A stretch of DNA of 64,000 bases from an uncultured Clostridia bacterium (GTDB lineage Bacteria; Bacillota; Clostridia; TANB77; CAG-508). The stretch is from positions 1 to 64,000 of the forward strand of contig CAKPKP010000008.1 in assembly GCA_934167495.1 (NCBI GenBank), in the 5' to 3' direction. Below, piece after piece: positions 43,203 to 52,502 of the stretch. Positions within the stretch are counted from its first letter, which is position 1. Each line of letters opens with the position of its first letter. The position numbers and the translations under genes are program-made. Below the pieces are notes generated by a model. It was not told where the DNA came from. It searched no databases and worked only from the letters and a program-made list of their open reading frames with translations.

Positions 43203-45647
43203 TTATTCTGATATTATTTCTTTATATTCAGAACCAATTCTTTCTATACTAACAACTTTTCCTTCATTTGTTCTCATAAGAGTTACACCTTGAGTTGATC
43301 TTCCTAATATACTAATATCTTTTACTTCTAGTCTTATTATTGTTCCAGTATCTGTTATTAGCATTACATCGTCATTGTCATCTACTATTTTAACTCCTAC
43401 TATTTCTCCTGTTTTTGGCGTAATTTTGTATGTAATAACACCTTTTCCACCTCTTATTTGAACTCTATATTCTTCTAGTTCTGTTCTCTTACCAAAACCA
43501 TTTTCAGTAATTGCAAGTAATGTTGATTTACTTCCTCTTACTATAGATTCCATTCCAACAACCGCATCATCGTCATCTAATCTAATTCCTATAACACCTT
43601 GTGAAACTCTTCCTACAGATCTTACGTCTTTTTCATCAAATGTAATACACATACCTTTTTTAGTAACAAGAACTATATTATCTTCACCGTCTGTTAGTCT
43701 TACTCCTATTAATTCATCATCGTCTTTTAATGTAATAGCTTGTAATCCTGTTTTTCTACTTGAATTATATTCATCTAGTGAAGTTTTCTTAATAATACCA
43801 TTTTTTGTTGCAAATAATAAATATTTTCCTTCTGCAAAGTTTTGAATTGGTATTATTGTAGATATTTTTTCACCTGCATCTAAGCTTAATAGATTTACTA
43901 TTGCTGTTCCTTTGGCAATTCTTCCTGCTTCTGGAATCTCATATCCACGTAATCTGTATAATTTTCCTTTATTACTAAAGAATAATATTGTATCATGAGT
44001 AGAAGCTGTGAATAACTCTTTTACAAAATCTTCTTCTCTTGTAGAAATTCCTGTTATTCCTTTTCCGCCTCTTTTTTGGCTCTTAAAAGTATCTATTGGA
44101 GCTCTTTTTATATATCCAAATCTTGTTAAAGCAACTACTGTTTGCTCTTCTTTTATTAAATCATCCATGTCTATTTCGCCTTCAGCAGCTACTATTTTTG
44201 TTATTCTTTCATCTCCAAATTTTTCTTTTATTTCTAAAGCTTCTGTTTTTATAATATCAAATACTAATTTTTCACTACTTAAAACTTCTTTTAAATATGC
44301 TATTAATTTCATTAGCTCATTATATTCTTCTTCTATTTTCTCTCTTTGTAATCCTGTTAATCTTTTTAGTTGCATATCTAAAATTGCTTGAGCTTGTATA
44401 TCAGATAATCCAAATCTCTCCATTAACCTTTCTTTTGCATCATCATATGAAGATCTAATAATTTGTATTACTTCATCTATATTATCTATTGCTATTCTTA
44501 ATCCTTCTAATATATGAGCTCTTGCTTCTGCTTTATCTAATTCAAATTTAGTTCTACGTAATACTACTACTTTTCTATGTTCTATATAATGATTTAAAAC
44601 TTCTCTTAATGTTAATATTTTTGGTTCACCATTTACTAATGCAAGCATTATAATTCCAAAAGTATCTTGCATTTGTGTGTTTTTGTATAATTGATTTAAT
44701 ACTACTTGTGGATTAGCATCCCTTTTTAGCTCTATTACTATTCTGACTCTATCTTCTCTATCAGACTCATCTCGAATATCACTAATTCCCTCTAATCTTT
44801 TCTCTCTTACTAATAAAGCAATATTTTCAATTAACTTAGCTTTATTTACTTGATAAGGTAAAGAAGAAACTACTATTCTTTGTTTATTTGCAGACATCTC
44901 CTCAATTTCAGCCTCTGCTCTTACTGTTATTTTTCCTCTACCTGTTGTATATGCTTGTTTTATTCCTTCTCTTCCTAATATTACTCCTCCAGTAGGAAAA
45001 TCGGGTCCTTTTATAATTTGCATTAAATCTTCATCTGAAACATTGTCATCATCTATAATCTTTATTATAGCATTTATTACTTCTGTTAAATTGTGTGGTG
45101 GTATATTTGTAGCCATACCAACAGCAATTCCTGAAGAACCATTAATTAATAATGCTGGTATTTTAGCTGGTAAAACTGTTGGTTCTTGTAATCTATCATC
45201 ATAGTTTGGCATAAAATCTACTGTATTTTTTTCTATATCTACAAGCATTTGCTCTGCTATCTTTGCCATTCTTGCTTCTGTGTATCTCATTGCGGCAGCT
45301 CCATCACCATCTATAGATCCAAAATTACCATGACCATCTATTAACATATATCTCATTGAGAAATCCTGAGCCATTCTAACCATTGCATCATAAACAGATG
45401 AATCTCCATGTGGATGATATCTTCCTAAAACAGAACCTACTGTATTAGCACATTTTCTATAAGGCTTATCAGATGTAATTCCGTCTTCATGCATAGCATA
45501 AAGAATTCTTCTGTGTACAGGTTTTAAACCATCTCTAACATCTGGCAATGCACGTGATACAATAACACTCATTGCATAGTCAATGTAAGATGTTTTCATT
45601 TCTGCTTCAATATTTCTTTCAATAATTTTTTCTTCTTGTCTATCCAT
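43203..45647 (-). CDS. gyrA: DNA gyrase subunit A
   Basis: An 814-residue GyrA, which cuts and rejoins DNA in the gyrase A2B2 complex. Active-site Tyr in AAAMRYTEARMAKIAEQML (about 123), the quinolone-region HPHGDSSVYDAMVRMAQDF (about 79-97), and the C-terminal six-bladed wrapping domain with GyrA box QKRGGKGITG (about 531). Usual order. It lies 7 kb downstream of gyrB, whereas in most Firmicutes gyrA follows gyrB directly; the stretch between is filled by the VirB4-like operon and two other genes. ATG at 45647, with GAGG-like bases upstream. Confidence 0.97.
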   Translation of the reverse strand: MDRQEEKIIERNIEAEMKTSYIDYAMSVIVSRALPDVRDGLKPVHRRILYAMHEDGITSDKPYRKCANTVGSVLGRYHPHGDSSVYDAMVRMAQDFSMRYMLIDGHGNFGSIDGDGAAAMRYTEARMAKIAEQMLVDIEKNTVDFMPNYDDRLQEPTVLPAKIPALLINGSSGIAVGMATNIPPHNLTEVINAIIKIIDDDNVSDEDLMQIIKGPDFPTGGVILGREGIKQAYTTGRGKITVRAEAEIEEMSANKQRIVVSSLPYQVNKAKLIENIALLVREKRLEGISDIRDESDREDRVRIVIELKRDANPQVVLNQLYKNTQMQDTFGIIMLALVNGEPKILTLREVLNHYIEHRKVVVLRRTKFELDKAEARAHILEGLRIAIDNIDEVIQIIRSSYDDAKERLMERFGLSDIQAQAILDMQLKRLTGLQREKIEEEYNELMKLIAYLKEVLSSEKLVFDIIKTEALEIKEKFGDERITKIVAAEGEIDMDDLIKEEQTVVALTRFGYIKRAPIDTFKSQKRGGKGITGISTREEDFVKELFTASTHDTILFFSNKGKLYRLRGYEIPEAGRIAKGTAIVNLLSLDAGEKISTIIPIQNFAEGKYLLFATKNGIIKKTSLDEYNSSRKTGLQAITLKDDDELIGVRLTDGEDNIVLVTKKGMCITFDEKDVRSVGRVSQGVIGIRLDDDDAVVGMESIVRGSKSTLLAITENGFGKRTELEEYRVQIRGGKGVITYKITPKTGEIVGVKIVDDNDDVMLITDTGTIIRLEVKDISILGRSTQGVTLMRTNEGKVVSIERIGSEYKEIISE

Positions 45648-45888
45648 TTAATATCCTCTTTCCTTTATATTCTTTTCTTTTGTATTATATATAAATAAAC
45701 TAAAAAAATCAACAAATTTTTTTGTTTTTTTGGTTTTATTTTCTTTACGGATACACAATTTTATTTTTGTTTTTATATCTAATTTAGAAATTTAAAAAAT
45801 TATATATAAAATAACATTTACATTATTTAAAATTACACATTTTTGTTCGTGCATAAAATTTTTAATAGTATGCTTATTAAACTTTTCC

Positions 45889-46040
45889 ACATTTTAAATT
45901 GTAACATTCATCCCACATTTAATTGTTCGTGTGCGAAATTTGCATATAGCAAATTTCTGTACAAAGTATTTATCTAATAGGAATTTCTGAAAAAATTTTT
46001 TTAATCTATTGATTTATGTTAGCAAGTTTCCTATTAGATA
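45889..46040. repeat. Dispersed repeat, copy C (fullest)
   Basis: CCCACATTTAATTGTTCGTG, GCGAAATTTGCATATAGCAA, ATTTCTGTACAAAGTATTTA, TCTAATAGGAATTTCTGAAA, an inner AT-rich loop, then TTTCCTATTAGATAAAAAAA. The end forms a hairpin, TTATCTAATAGGAA with TTCCTATTAGATAA. Located 5' of gyrA and 3' of the 46106 gene. Confidence 0.8.
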
Positions 46041-46044
46041 AAAA

Positions 46045-46080
46045 AATGCAGTTATTTTTAATAAAAACTGCATTTTTTTA
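46045..46080 (-). terminator. Terminator of the 46106-46915 gene
   Basis: ATGCAGTT pairs with AACTGCAT around a 14-base AT loop; followed on the minus strand by TTTTTTT. Confidence 0.7.
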
Positions 46081-46105
46081 TTTATTATTTATTTAATTAA
46101 TTAAT

Positions 46106-46915
46106 TTATATACACTGTTGATTTTCCCTATTTTCTCGAGATATCTGTTCAATTCTTTCAAAATCAATTTTAACCATATTTTTTGCTACATTTTCATACA
46201 TATTCTTATAATCATTTATTGATATATATCCATCTCCTAATCCAGACCAATCATGATTAGTAATTTTCAGATTTATATCTTCCGGTATTTTCATGTATTT
46301 ATATGTATTTTCAGATAATTCTTGTGGATAAGCTTTATCTAATGTAGATTTTATATGTTCATCAAACCATTCTTGATTTGTTGTTATCCCATATGATTTA
46401 TACATCATATAAGATAATATATATAATCCTTGATTTTCTATATTAGATATTACTTCACGTATTAGTTTTCCATTTAATTTCTCACCATTAAAATTGAACT
46501 CATCTTGATATTTTCCAGATACATCTATTCTTTCTCTTAAGAATTCATCAAAAATATAATCTTGCTCTAAATGTTTTTTTACATTATAAAAATAATCAAT
46601 AGGTAAATGTCTATTTGTGCTTTCAAACTTCTCTATATGAGTTTGTTCACCTATAACTGCTGGTCTTAATCCTTCTACTATATGTTTAGGTGTTTCATTA
46701 ATTTCTTGTTGACTCAAAGTCTTTATATTTTTTGGATACTTTATCCATGATATATCTGTTTTATCTTCACTTTCTTCAAAATGGCTATATTGTCTTAATT
46801 TTGAATATCTTCTTATAGCATCTGGTAATAATGTATAAGGAAGAGCTTTCTCAAAATTTTCTACATCACCATTCATAGAAAATAATGTTATTAAAGAATG
46901 TTGTAAAGTTGTCAT
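46106..46915 (-). CDS. Hypothetical soluble protein
   Basis: A 269-residue acidic protein without membrane segments or signal peptide. Notable blocks: MTTLQHSLITLFSMNGDVEN at the start, LPDAIRRYSKLRQYSHFE (about 30-47), LIREVISNIENQGLYILSYM (about 148), and NHDWSGLGDGYISINDYKNM (about 222). His residues near the start and in SHFE could bind metal, but no known motif is met. The family is not recognised. GAGAGGAGAG upstream of the ATG. It lies at the end of the insert between gyrB and gyrA and uses no CGG, so it looks native in codon use. Confidence 0.55.
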   Translation of the reverse strand: MTTLQHSLITLFSMNGDVENFEKALPYTLLPDAIRRYSKLRQYSHFEESEDKTDISWIKYPKNIKTLSQQEINETPKHIVEGLRPAVIGEQTHIEKFESTNRHLPIDYFYNVKKHLEQDYIFDEFLRERIDVSGKYQDEFNFNGEKLNGKLIREVISNIENQGLYILSYMMYKSYGITTNQEWFDEHIKSTLDKAYPQELSENTYKYMKIPEDINLKITNHDWSGLGDGYISINDYKNMYENVAKNMVKIDFERIEQISRENRENQQCI

Positions 46916-47059
46916 ATTCTCTCTCCTCTCCTATTACATATTATACCATATTAATGCATCTCAGTCAATTTACATAAATCAGAATACAAACAGCATATTT
47001 ATAGTATTTGCTATATTTAAAATATTTTGAAATCCATATCCTGATTTACTTACATAATT

Positions 47060-47100
47060 TTTTCAAACCAAATTTATCTATAAAGTATTTATATAATAGA
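47060..47100. repeat. Dispersed repeat, fragment E
   Basis: TTTTCAAACCAAATTTATCT, then ATAAAGTATTTATATAATAG keeps only the middle motif AAAGTATTTATnTAATAG of the family. It directly precedes the terminator of the 47143 gene. Confidence 0.4.
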
Positions 47101-47103
47101 AAA

Positions 47104-47127
47104 ATCACAGCTCAATCGAGCTGTGAT
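47104..47127 (-). terminator. Terminator of the 47143-47517 gene
   Basis: ATCACAGCTC pairs with GAGCTGTGAT around AATC; TTTTT follows on the minus strand. Confidence 0.85.
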
Positions 47128-47142
47128 AAAATTTTGGATTTT

Positions 47143-47517
47143 TTACAATAAATTTTTTCTTCCTTGTTCATCTATTAAAATTACAGCTGAACTCTCATTT
47201 ATTATTGTAACTATATCTGGCGTATTCTTAGACATATTTACAAAACTTTTTATGTTTGACCTAGAATTTGGAATAATATTAAAAGAAGAACAACCTATTG
47301 TTGAAATTGAAAGTAAGGCTCTTCCTGCAATCTTTCCCTTCTCTTCTGGAGTTGGATTGAGCATCCATTCTTCCCAACAGCCAACTACTTTTTGAATAGC
47401 ACTTGCAAAATCAGTTTGGATATCTTGTTCCTCTACATCTTTTAGCTTTGAAAGCCATTCATTTGGAACAATGATTTCTTCTGCCCGTAACACTTCAATT
47501 ACTTTTCCTACAGTCAT
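47143..47517 (-). CDS. Hypothetical protein with in-frame sense CGG
   Basis: A 124-residue soluble protein, MTVGKVIEVLRAEEIIVPNE then WLSKLKDVEEQDIQTDFASA, later IVTIINESSAVILIDEQGRK. No known motif; two helical parts and a C-terminal strand pair. The base composition is slightly richer in G and C than the neighbours, and it carries CGG in frame at 47485-47487 (Leu-Arg-Ala). A +1 shift there would stop after 14 codons, so if CGG shifts generally this protein is not made, or CGG is readable. Function unknown. Ribosome site GGAGGTAAATAAAA upstream of the ATG. Confidence 0.55.
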   Translation of the reverse strand: MTVGKVIEVLRAEEIIVPNEWLSKLKDVEEQDIQTDFASAIQKVVGCWEEWMLNPTPEEKGKIAGRALLSISTIGCSSFNIIPNSRSNIKSFVNMSKNTPDIVTIINESSAVILIDEQGRKNLL

Positions 47518-47592
47518 AATTTTTATTTACCTCCAAAATTTATTAGATATAATTAAATATCCTTTATATTATATATCATTTTTTGTTTTTTT

Positions 47593-48330
47593 TCAATACA
47601 GCTTATTTGCTAATTCAAGCTCTATAGCAGATATATCAAAATTTTTATCATTGTTTTTTATTAAATTATGTATATTTTCTATTTTTCTTACATTTTTTAT
47701 TATATTTTCTAATGGTATTATTTTTTCCATCTCTTTTTCTATTTTCTCAATTGATTTTTCCATATCATTAAAGTTTTTATTCTCAAAGGCTTTATTCCAA
47801 TTTTCAGTATATTTATTTAATTTATCTATTGATTTTATTTGGTCACTCATATTATTTTCTATACTGTTTGTAATTGTCTTTAATATCTCATTTTTTCCAT
47901 TTTTTAAATTTTTTGCAGTAGATTTATCTATTAAATCTTTTTCTTGTGCTGTTTTAATTGCCAAATCCAATAAATCCGAAATTCCATCAATTAATCCTCC
48001 TTTTTCAACTGCAAGTTCTACTTGTGAAATATTTTCAAAATTACCTGTAAAAATTCCTATTGCTGTTTTTCCTATGTCGATTGTAGAATTTATTAGACTA
48101 TCTATTCCTTCTTTTATTCCTTCGTTTATTATTGTATCTTTTATTTCTATTACTTGATCCTCAATAAAATCAGGTAATATAGATTTTATTCCTATATTTA
48201 TAGCTGAATCTACTATTTTATTTAAATTACTATTTAAATAATTATTCTGCATTTCTTGTATTTTTTCTGATAAATTATTAAATAAATTATTTTCATTTTT
48301 TATATTTAATTTTTCTAAAAAATTATCCAT
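47593..48330 (-). CDS. Amphipathic helical protein, last gene of VirB4-like operon
   Basis: A 245-residue protein, almost entirely predicted helix with a few longer hydrophobic stretches (SINIGIKSILPDF, IDSLINSTIDIGKTAIGIFTG at about 75-95) and heptad-like Leu/Ile spacing near the C-terminus (IEKIEKEMEKIIPLENIIKN). No family recognised; the Gly-containing hydrophobic middle could insert in a membrane or form a pore-like bundle, but this is a guess. 69 bases after the CpaE-like gene on the same strand, so probably the last gene of that operon. Lys/Asn-rich, like its neighbours. Confidence 0.5.
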   Translation of the reverse strand: MDNFLEKLNIKNENNLFNNLSEKIQEMQNNYLNSNLNKIVDSAINIGIKSILPDFIEDQVIEIKDTIINEGIKEGIDSLINSTIDIGKTAIGIFTGNFENISQVELAVEKGGLIDGISDLLDLAIKTAQEKDLIDKSTAKNLKNGKNEILKTITNSIENNMSDQIKSIDKLNKYTENWNKAFENKNFNDMEKSIEKIEKEMEKIIPLENIIKNVRKIENIHNLIKNNDKNFDISAIELELANKLY

Positions 48331-48399
48331 ATTTTCATTTCGTATATTATAAATATATTTGCTATTATACGATTTTCTCCTTTCTTTAAAATTTTATTT

Positions 48400-49587
48400 T
48401 TAAAATAATTTTTCTTCTATTTTTTTTATGTCTGTTTTTATATTTTTTGAAAAAAATATTTCATTCATATTTTTATTAATTAATAAATTATAATTATTAT
48501 TAAATTTAATTTTTCCAATTATTTTTATTTCATTAAAAATATTTTTTATAATTATATTTTTTACAAAATTAATGTTTATTTTATTAAATAAAATATTTAT
48601 TTTTTGTTTTTGAATTAACCAATCTTCTATGTAAATTTTTAATAAATCTTTTGCTTTTTTTATTTCTACTGCATTTGAACCCATTAAAAAAATTATTTTA
48701 TCACTATTATTTAATATTAATTTACTATATTTAAAATAAGTTTCTGATGACGTATCTATTATTATTAAATCATATTTATTTTTTATTTTATTAAATAATT
48801 CTTTTAATTTATAATCATCTATTTTATTATCATTATTAAAAAGGAACTCTATTCCACAAACTAAATCCAAATATTTATTTCTTTTTATTATTAAACTTTC
48901 AAATACTATATTTTCTTTATTAATATTTTTAGGAACTTTTTTTACTCCAAATATTGTACTTATACTATTATTAAATATATCAAAATCAATTATTAATGTT
49001 TTAATTCTTTTACTTTTAAAATACACTCCTAAAATTGCTGAAATTATACTTTTTCCACTTCCATATAAACCTGATATAGAAATTATTTTTCCATTTATAT
49101 TTTGATTATTATTTTTTTTATTAATTTTTTCTTTTATTTTTTGTTTTTTTTCTAATTTATTATTATTTTCTTTAGAAATCATTTCTTTTAATATTTTTAT
49201 TTCTTCTCTTATATCTTCATTTGAATTTATATTTAAATTATCAATTATATTAATTATTTCTTCCATACTTAATTCGTTATTTAAATATATTTTAAATATT
49301 CCTTTAGAAATTAAAAAATTTTTTAACTCTTCATTCTCTTTTTCTAAGAATAAAATTATTTCTATTGATGGTATAATTTTTTTTATATTTAATATAAATT
49401 CTTTAATATTTATTTCTCCTGATAATAATTCGCTTAATATTAATATTTCTACATCTTTTTTATTATCTAAAATTTCAAGTAGTGCTTCTTGATATTGTAT
49501 ATCTTTTGAAACAATTTCATATTTGTTAATTTCTTTTAATTTTATATTTAATTGTGGATTGCCCATGGCTGTTATTATTTTTTTCAA
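48400..49587 (-). CDS. CpaE/MinD-like P-loop protein with receiver-like N-terminus
   Basis: A 395-residue protein. Residues about 1-120 look like a response-regulator fold without a phosphate site (MKKIITAMGNPQLNIKLKEI, VEILILSELLSGEINIKEFI, IIPSIEIILFLEKENE); residues about 165-395 are a MinD/ParA-type ATPase: SISGLYGSGKSIISAILGVY (about 168-187), KTLIIDFDIFNNSIST, YDLIIIDTSSETYFKYSKLI (about 283). The combination is that of CpaE, the polar ATPase of Tad pili and related systems. Extremely Lys/Asn/Ile-rich linker (about 130-165). Nine bases after the VirB4-like gene. No other Tad genes are seen. Confidence 0.7.
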   Translation of the reverse strand: MKKIITAMGNPQLNIKLKEINKYEIVSKDIQYQEALLEILDNKKDVEILILSELLSGEINIKEFILNIKKIIPSIEIILFLEKENEELKNFLISKGIFKIYLNNELSMEEIINIIDNLNINSNEDIREEIKILKEMISKENNNKLEKKQKIKEKINKKNNNQNINGKIISISGLYGSGKSIISAILGVYFKSKRIKTLIIDFDIFNNSISTIFGVKKVPKNINKENIVFESLIIKRNKYLDLVCGIEFLFNNDNKIDDYKLKELFNKIKNKYDLIIIDTSSETYFKYSKLILNNSDKIIFLMGSNAVEIKKAKDLLKIYIEDWLIQKQKINILFNKININFVKNIIIKNIFNEIKIIGKIKFNNNYNLLINKNMNEIFFSKNIKTDIKKIEEKLF

Positions 49588-49596
49588 TTATACCTC

Positions 49597-51375
49597 CTAT
49601 TCTATAATTTCTCTTTCTGCATCTGAAGTTTCAATTTTTGCAATTAAATGATTGTCTCCTATAAACATTAAACTTTCTCCTCTTTTTAATGATTTTATTT
49701 CAATTTTTTCTTTTTCACATATATTTGTATAATTGCTTAACAACATTATATTTTCTTCTTCTAAAGAAAAAAATGATTTAATACTTGAATTATTTAAAAT
49801 ACTTTTTCCATATGCACCATTTTCTAAACTAAATAAATCTGATATATCTTGAGTTATTGCAACTGCACTACCTCCAAATTTTCTTATTGTTTTAAATATT
49901 TTATAAATAAAATTTGCAACATATTTATTTGAAGTTATACCTATTAATCTCCATATTTCATCTAAATATATAGCTTTATTTATACTTCTATCTTTTTTTA
50001 TTTTATCCCAAAATAATTCAGTAAATATATACATTCCATATTTTATATTTTCCTCACCAAGTTCATAAATATCTGCCACAATTAATTTATTTTCTAATTT
50101 TATATTTGTATAATTATTAAAATATTTTAAAGATCCTTTAATAAATGGTGTTAATTTTATTTTTAATATTTTTGTACTTTCATCCTCCGAAAGAATATTA
50201 TATAAATCTTCTAATATTGGCATATCTTTGCTTTCTTTAAATATTGGTTTTATATTTATTTTTTCATCATCTTTTTTATATAAACTTTTATCATCAAATG
50301 TTATTCCTTTTTCTTTATAGCATAATATTATTTTTTCTTCTAATATTGCTTTTTTTTCTTCATCTAATTCACCAAAAATTAAATTAAAAAAACCCATTAA
50401 TTTTCCTATTTTTGTTGCTAAATATCCTTTTGCATCTTCTATACTTTCTTCTCTTATATCAAATATATTTATATATGTTGCTGTTGACGGACCAATTTTT
50501 ATAATAGTTCCATTTAATTTTTTACACATTTTTGAATATTCTCTTTCTGGATCTATTATGTATTGTTCTATTCCTAATAATCTATATCTTAAAACTAAAG
50601 TTTTTATATAAAAAGATTTTCCTGCACCACTTGTCCCAAATACACACATATTAGCATTTTTATATTTTTCTTTATTATATCTGTCTACAAAAACTAAGGA
50701 ATTATTATATATATTCTTTCCGATAAATATTCCGGTTTCGTCAAACACTGTAGCTGAAATAAATGGATATGTTGCAAGTAACCCATCTGTTAATACATTT
50801 CTTTTACTTGCATTTTTTATATCTACACAATTATCAATTGTTGGCATTGTTGCTTTTAATACTTGCTCCTGCCTAAAGTTTGCTCTTATTGTATGCATTC
50901 CGTTACTTTCTGTAATTCCTTCTATTTTGTTTGTAATGTATTCTAACTCATTAATTTTATTTGCAAATACAGTTATATAAATATATAAAAAATATAATTC
51001 CTGATTGTTTACTTGCATTTCCCTTCTTATATACTTTGCGTCATTATACGTAAATGATGCAATATCTATATCTTCCCTATTTCTATTTACTTCTTTTAGT
51101 TCTACACCTACATTTCCAATATGATATGTTAAATCTTTTATTGCTTTATATGAATCCTGTTTTTCGTAATATATTGATATATTCATATTAATATTAGTAT
51201 TTATTAAATTTTTTAATATTAAATCTGTATATTCTCTATAATAATCTATAACAATTAAACTACAATAATACATATTATCTATTTCTACATATCTTGGATT
51301 CATTGAATTTATGTATGCTGGAGCTATTAAATCTTTTTCTAACATAGAACCTTCTATAAAATTTCTATTTTCCAA
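49597..51375 (-). CDS. VirB4-like conjugation/secretion ATPase
   Basis: A 592-residue VirB4/TraC-type ATPase. Residues about 1-190 are the small N-terminal VirB4 part (starts MENRNFIEGSMLEKDLIAPA). Walker A FGTSGAGKSFYIKTLVLRYR (about 247-266), IDPEREYSKM (motif after the second strand, about 276-285), Walker B NKAIYLDEIWRLIG (about 462-475) and the RecA-fold glutamine motif AVAITQDISDL (about 501-511). Such ATPases power type IV secretion and conjugation. The family's N-terminal extension is carried by the separate gene 51721-52305, so VirB4 seems split. No VirD4, VirB6, relaxase or pilus gene follows in the window. Middle gene of a five-gene operon. Confidence 0.8.
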   Translation of the reverse strand: MENRNFIEGSMLEKDLIAPAYINSMNPRYVEIDNMYYCSLIVIDYYREYTDLILKNLINTNINMNISIYYEKQDSYKAIKDLTYHIGNVGVELKEVNRNREDIDIASFTYNDAKYIRREMQVNNQELYFLYIYITVFANKINELEYITNKIEGITESNGMHTIRANFRQEQVLKATMPTIDNCVDIKNASKRNVLTDGLLATYPFISATVFDETGIFIGKNIYNNSLVFVDRYNKEKYKNANMCVFGTSGAGKSFYIKTLVLRYRLLGIEQYIIDPEREYSKMCKKLNGTIIKIGPSTATYINIFDIREESIEDAKGYLATKIGKLMGFFNLIFGELDEEKKAILEEKIILCYKEKGITFDDKSLYKKDDEKINIKPIFKESKDMPILEDLYNILSEDESTKILKIKLTPFIKGSLKYFNNYTNIKLENKLIVADIYELGEENIKYGMYIFTELFWDKIKKDRSINKAIYLDEIWRLIGITSNKYVANFIYKIFKTIRKFGGSAVAITQDISDLFSLENGAYGKSILNNSSIKSFFSLEEENIMLLSNYTNICEKEKIEIKSLKRGESLMFIGDNHLIAKIETSDAEREIIE

Positions 51376-51377
51376 AT

Positions 51378-51731
51378 TTACACCTCATTTTCGTTAAAAT
51401 CTTCTATTGCCGTAAGAAAAATATTTATTCCGTCTTTTATTCCAGTTTTATAATATATTTCATTCTCACATTCATTCATTTCATTCTTTAAACACATCCA
51501 ATCGTCTATTAAATTCATGTTTTGTTCATCTTGTACATTTTTTTCTATTTGTTCATATAATATATATACTTGTTTTATTGTATTAAAATATTCTTTATTT
51601 TTGCTTATTTTTTCATCTATTAAATTCAATCTTATTTCATACAATTTATTTAATATATCTTCTTTATCTGTTAAATTTTCATTATTTTTAAATATATTAA
51701 TTAAAAATTTGAATTTTTCATTATTTAACAA
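51378..51731 (-). CDS. Small coiled-coil protein in VirB4-like operon
   Basis: A 117-residue acidic protein with heptad-like regions: KFKFLINIFKNNENLTDKED, then NKLYEIRLNLIDEKISKNKE, YILYEQIEKNVQDEQNM and CLKNEMNECENEIYYKTGI. No motif is recognised. It overlaps the preceding gene by 11 bases and ends 2 bases before the VirB4-like gene, so it belongs to the same message. It may be a helper or linker piece of the split VirB4; this is inference. Confidence 0.5.
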   Translation of the reverse strand: MLNNEKFKFLINIFKNNENLTDKEDILNKLYEIRLNLIDEKISKNKEYFNTIKQVYILYEQIEKNVQDEQNMNLIDDWMCLKNEMNECENEIYYKTGIKDGINIFLTAIEDFNENEV

Positions 51732-52305
51732 TATTTTCTCCTTCCTGTTTCATAGTATTTTTTCTACAATTATAAAAAGAATTAAATATACTTTTTATTT
51801 CATCTTTATCATTTATATCAGATACATTATTTCCACATCTTGATAAACACTCTTTTATTTTAAAATATTTTTCATTTAAAATATTATTTATTATATTTTC
51901 TTCAGTATTTTTTTCGTTTATATATTTTATTAATATATAAAAATTTTTAGATGAAGATTTATTTTCATTATTTAAATTATTTATATATTCGATATAGTCT
52001 TGATATATTTTACTTATTTTTTTATTTTCTTCATTTTTTTGTTCTTCTTTTATTTTCATTATATGTTTTTTTAGATTTTCTTTTTTGCTTTGAATCAATA
52101 TTTGAAAATCAAAATCGCATGTTTTTAGGTATAATTTATATGAATTTAGTATTGCTTCTTTTTCTAAATTTGATTTTAAATCATAATTAATTGGTGTTAC
52201 TTTAATTATTTTAATATAATTGTTTTTATAAATAAAAATACCATTATTTAGTATTTTTTCAAAAGGCAACCATTCTTGAGTTGTCTTTACTTTTTTTGGG
52301 TTCAA
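51721..52305 (-). CDS. VirB4 N-terminal-domain-like protein
   Basis: A 194-residue soluble protein that begins MNPKKVKTTQEWLPFEKIL and continues NNGIFIYKNNYIKIIKVTPI, NYDLKSNLEKEAILNSYKLY, LKTCDFDFQILIQSKKENL. This run resembles the N-terminal domain of clostridial VirB4/TraC-type ATPases, which contacts other parts of the secretion channel. The remainder is Lys/Glu/Asn-rich helix. Here it is a separate gene at the head of the operon; the ATPase is in 49597-51375. Its start has AAGGAG upstream. Function inferred from the resemblance and from position only. Confidence 0.6.
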   Translation of the reverse strand: MNPKKVKTTQEWLPFEKILNNGIFIYKNNYIKIIKVTPINYDLKSNLEKEAILNSYKLYLKTCDFDFQILIQSKKENLKKHIMKIKEEQKNEENKKISKIYQDYIEYINNLNNENKSSSKNFYILIKYINEKNTEENIINNILNEKYFKIKECLSRCGNNVSDINDKDEIKSIFNSFYNCRKNTMKQEGENIVK

Positions 52306-52490
52306 TTTTTCTCCTTCCTTTTTATAAATATTGGGATTTTTAATAAGAATTAAAATTATATTTATTTATATAATTTAAAAGAAATAAAATTTATTAGTTT
52401 TTATATTAGCATTTATTATTTGTTTTATCAAGTTTTTTCGTTCGACAAATTTTTACTTTTTATTTTTTGTATATATTTTTTAAATTTGAA
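52306..52490. other. AT-rich spacer before the candidate RNA
   Basis: No gene seen. Contains the ribosome site of the operon (AAGGAG), long A/T runs and the start of the possible promoter at 52467-52496. The leftward promoter of the VirB4-like operon must lie here. Confidence 0.4.
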
Positions 52491-52496
52491 TATAAT
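52467..52496 (+). promoter_or_regulatory. Possible promoter of the candidate structured RNA
   Basis: TTGTAT (52467-52472), 18 bases, TATAAT (52491-52496). The -10 is perfect, the -35 weak. Transcription would start near 52503. Confidence 0.5.
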
Positions 52497-52502
52497 ATGA
52501 TT

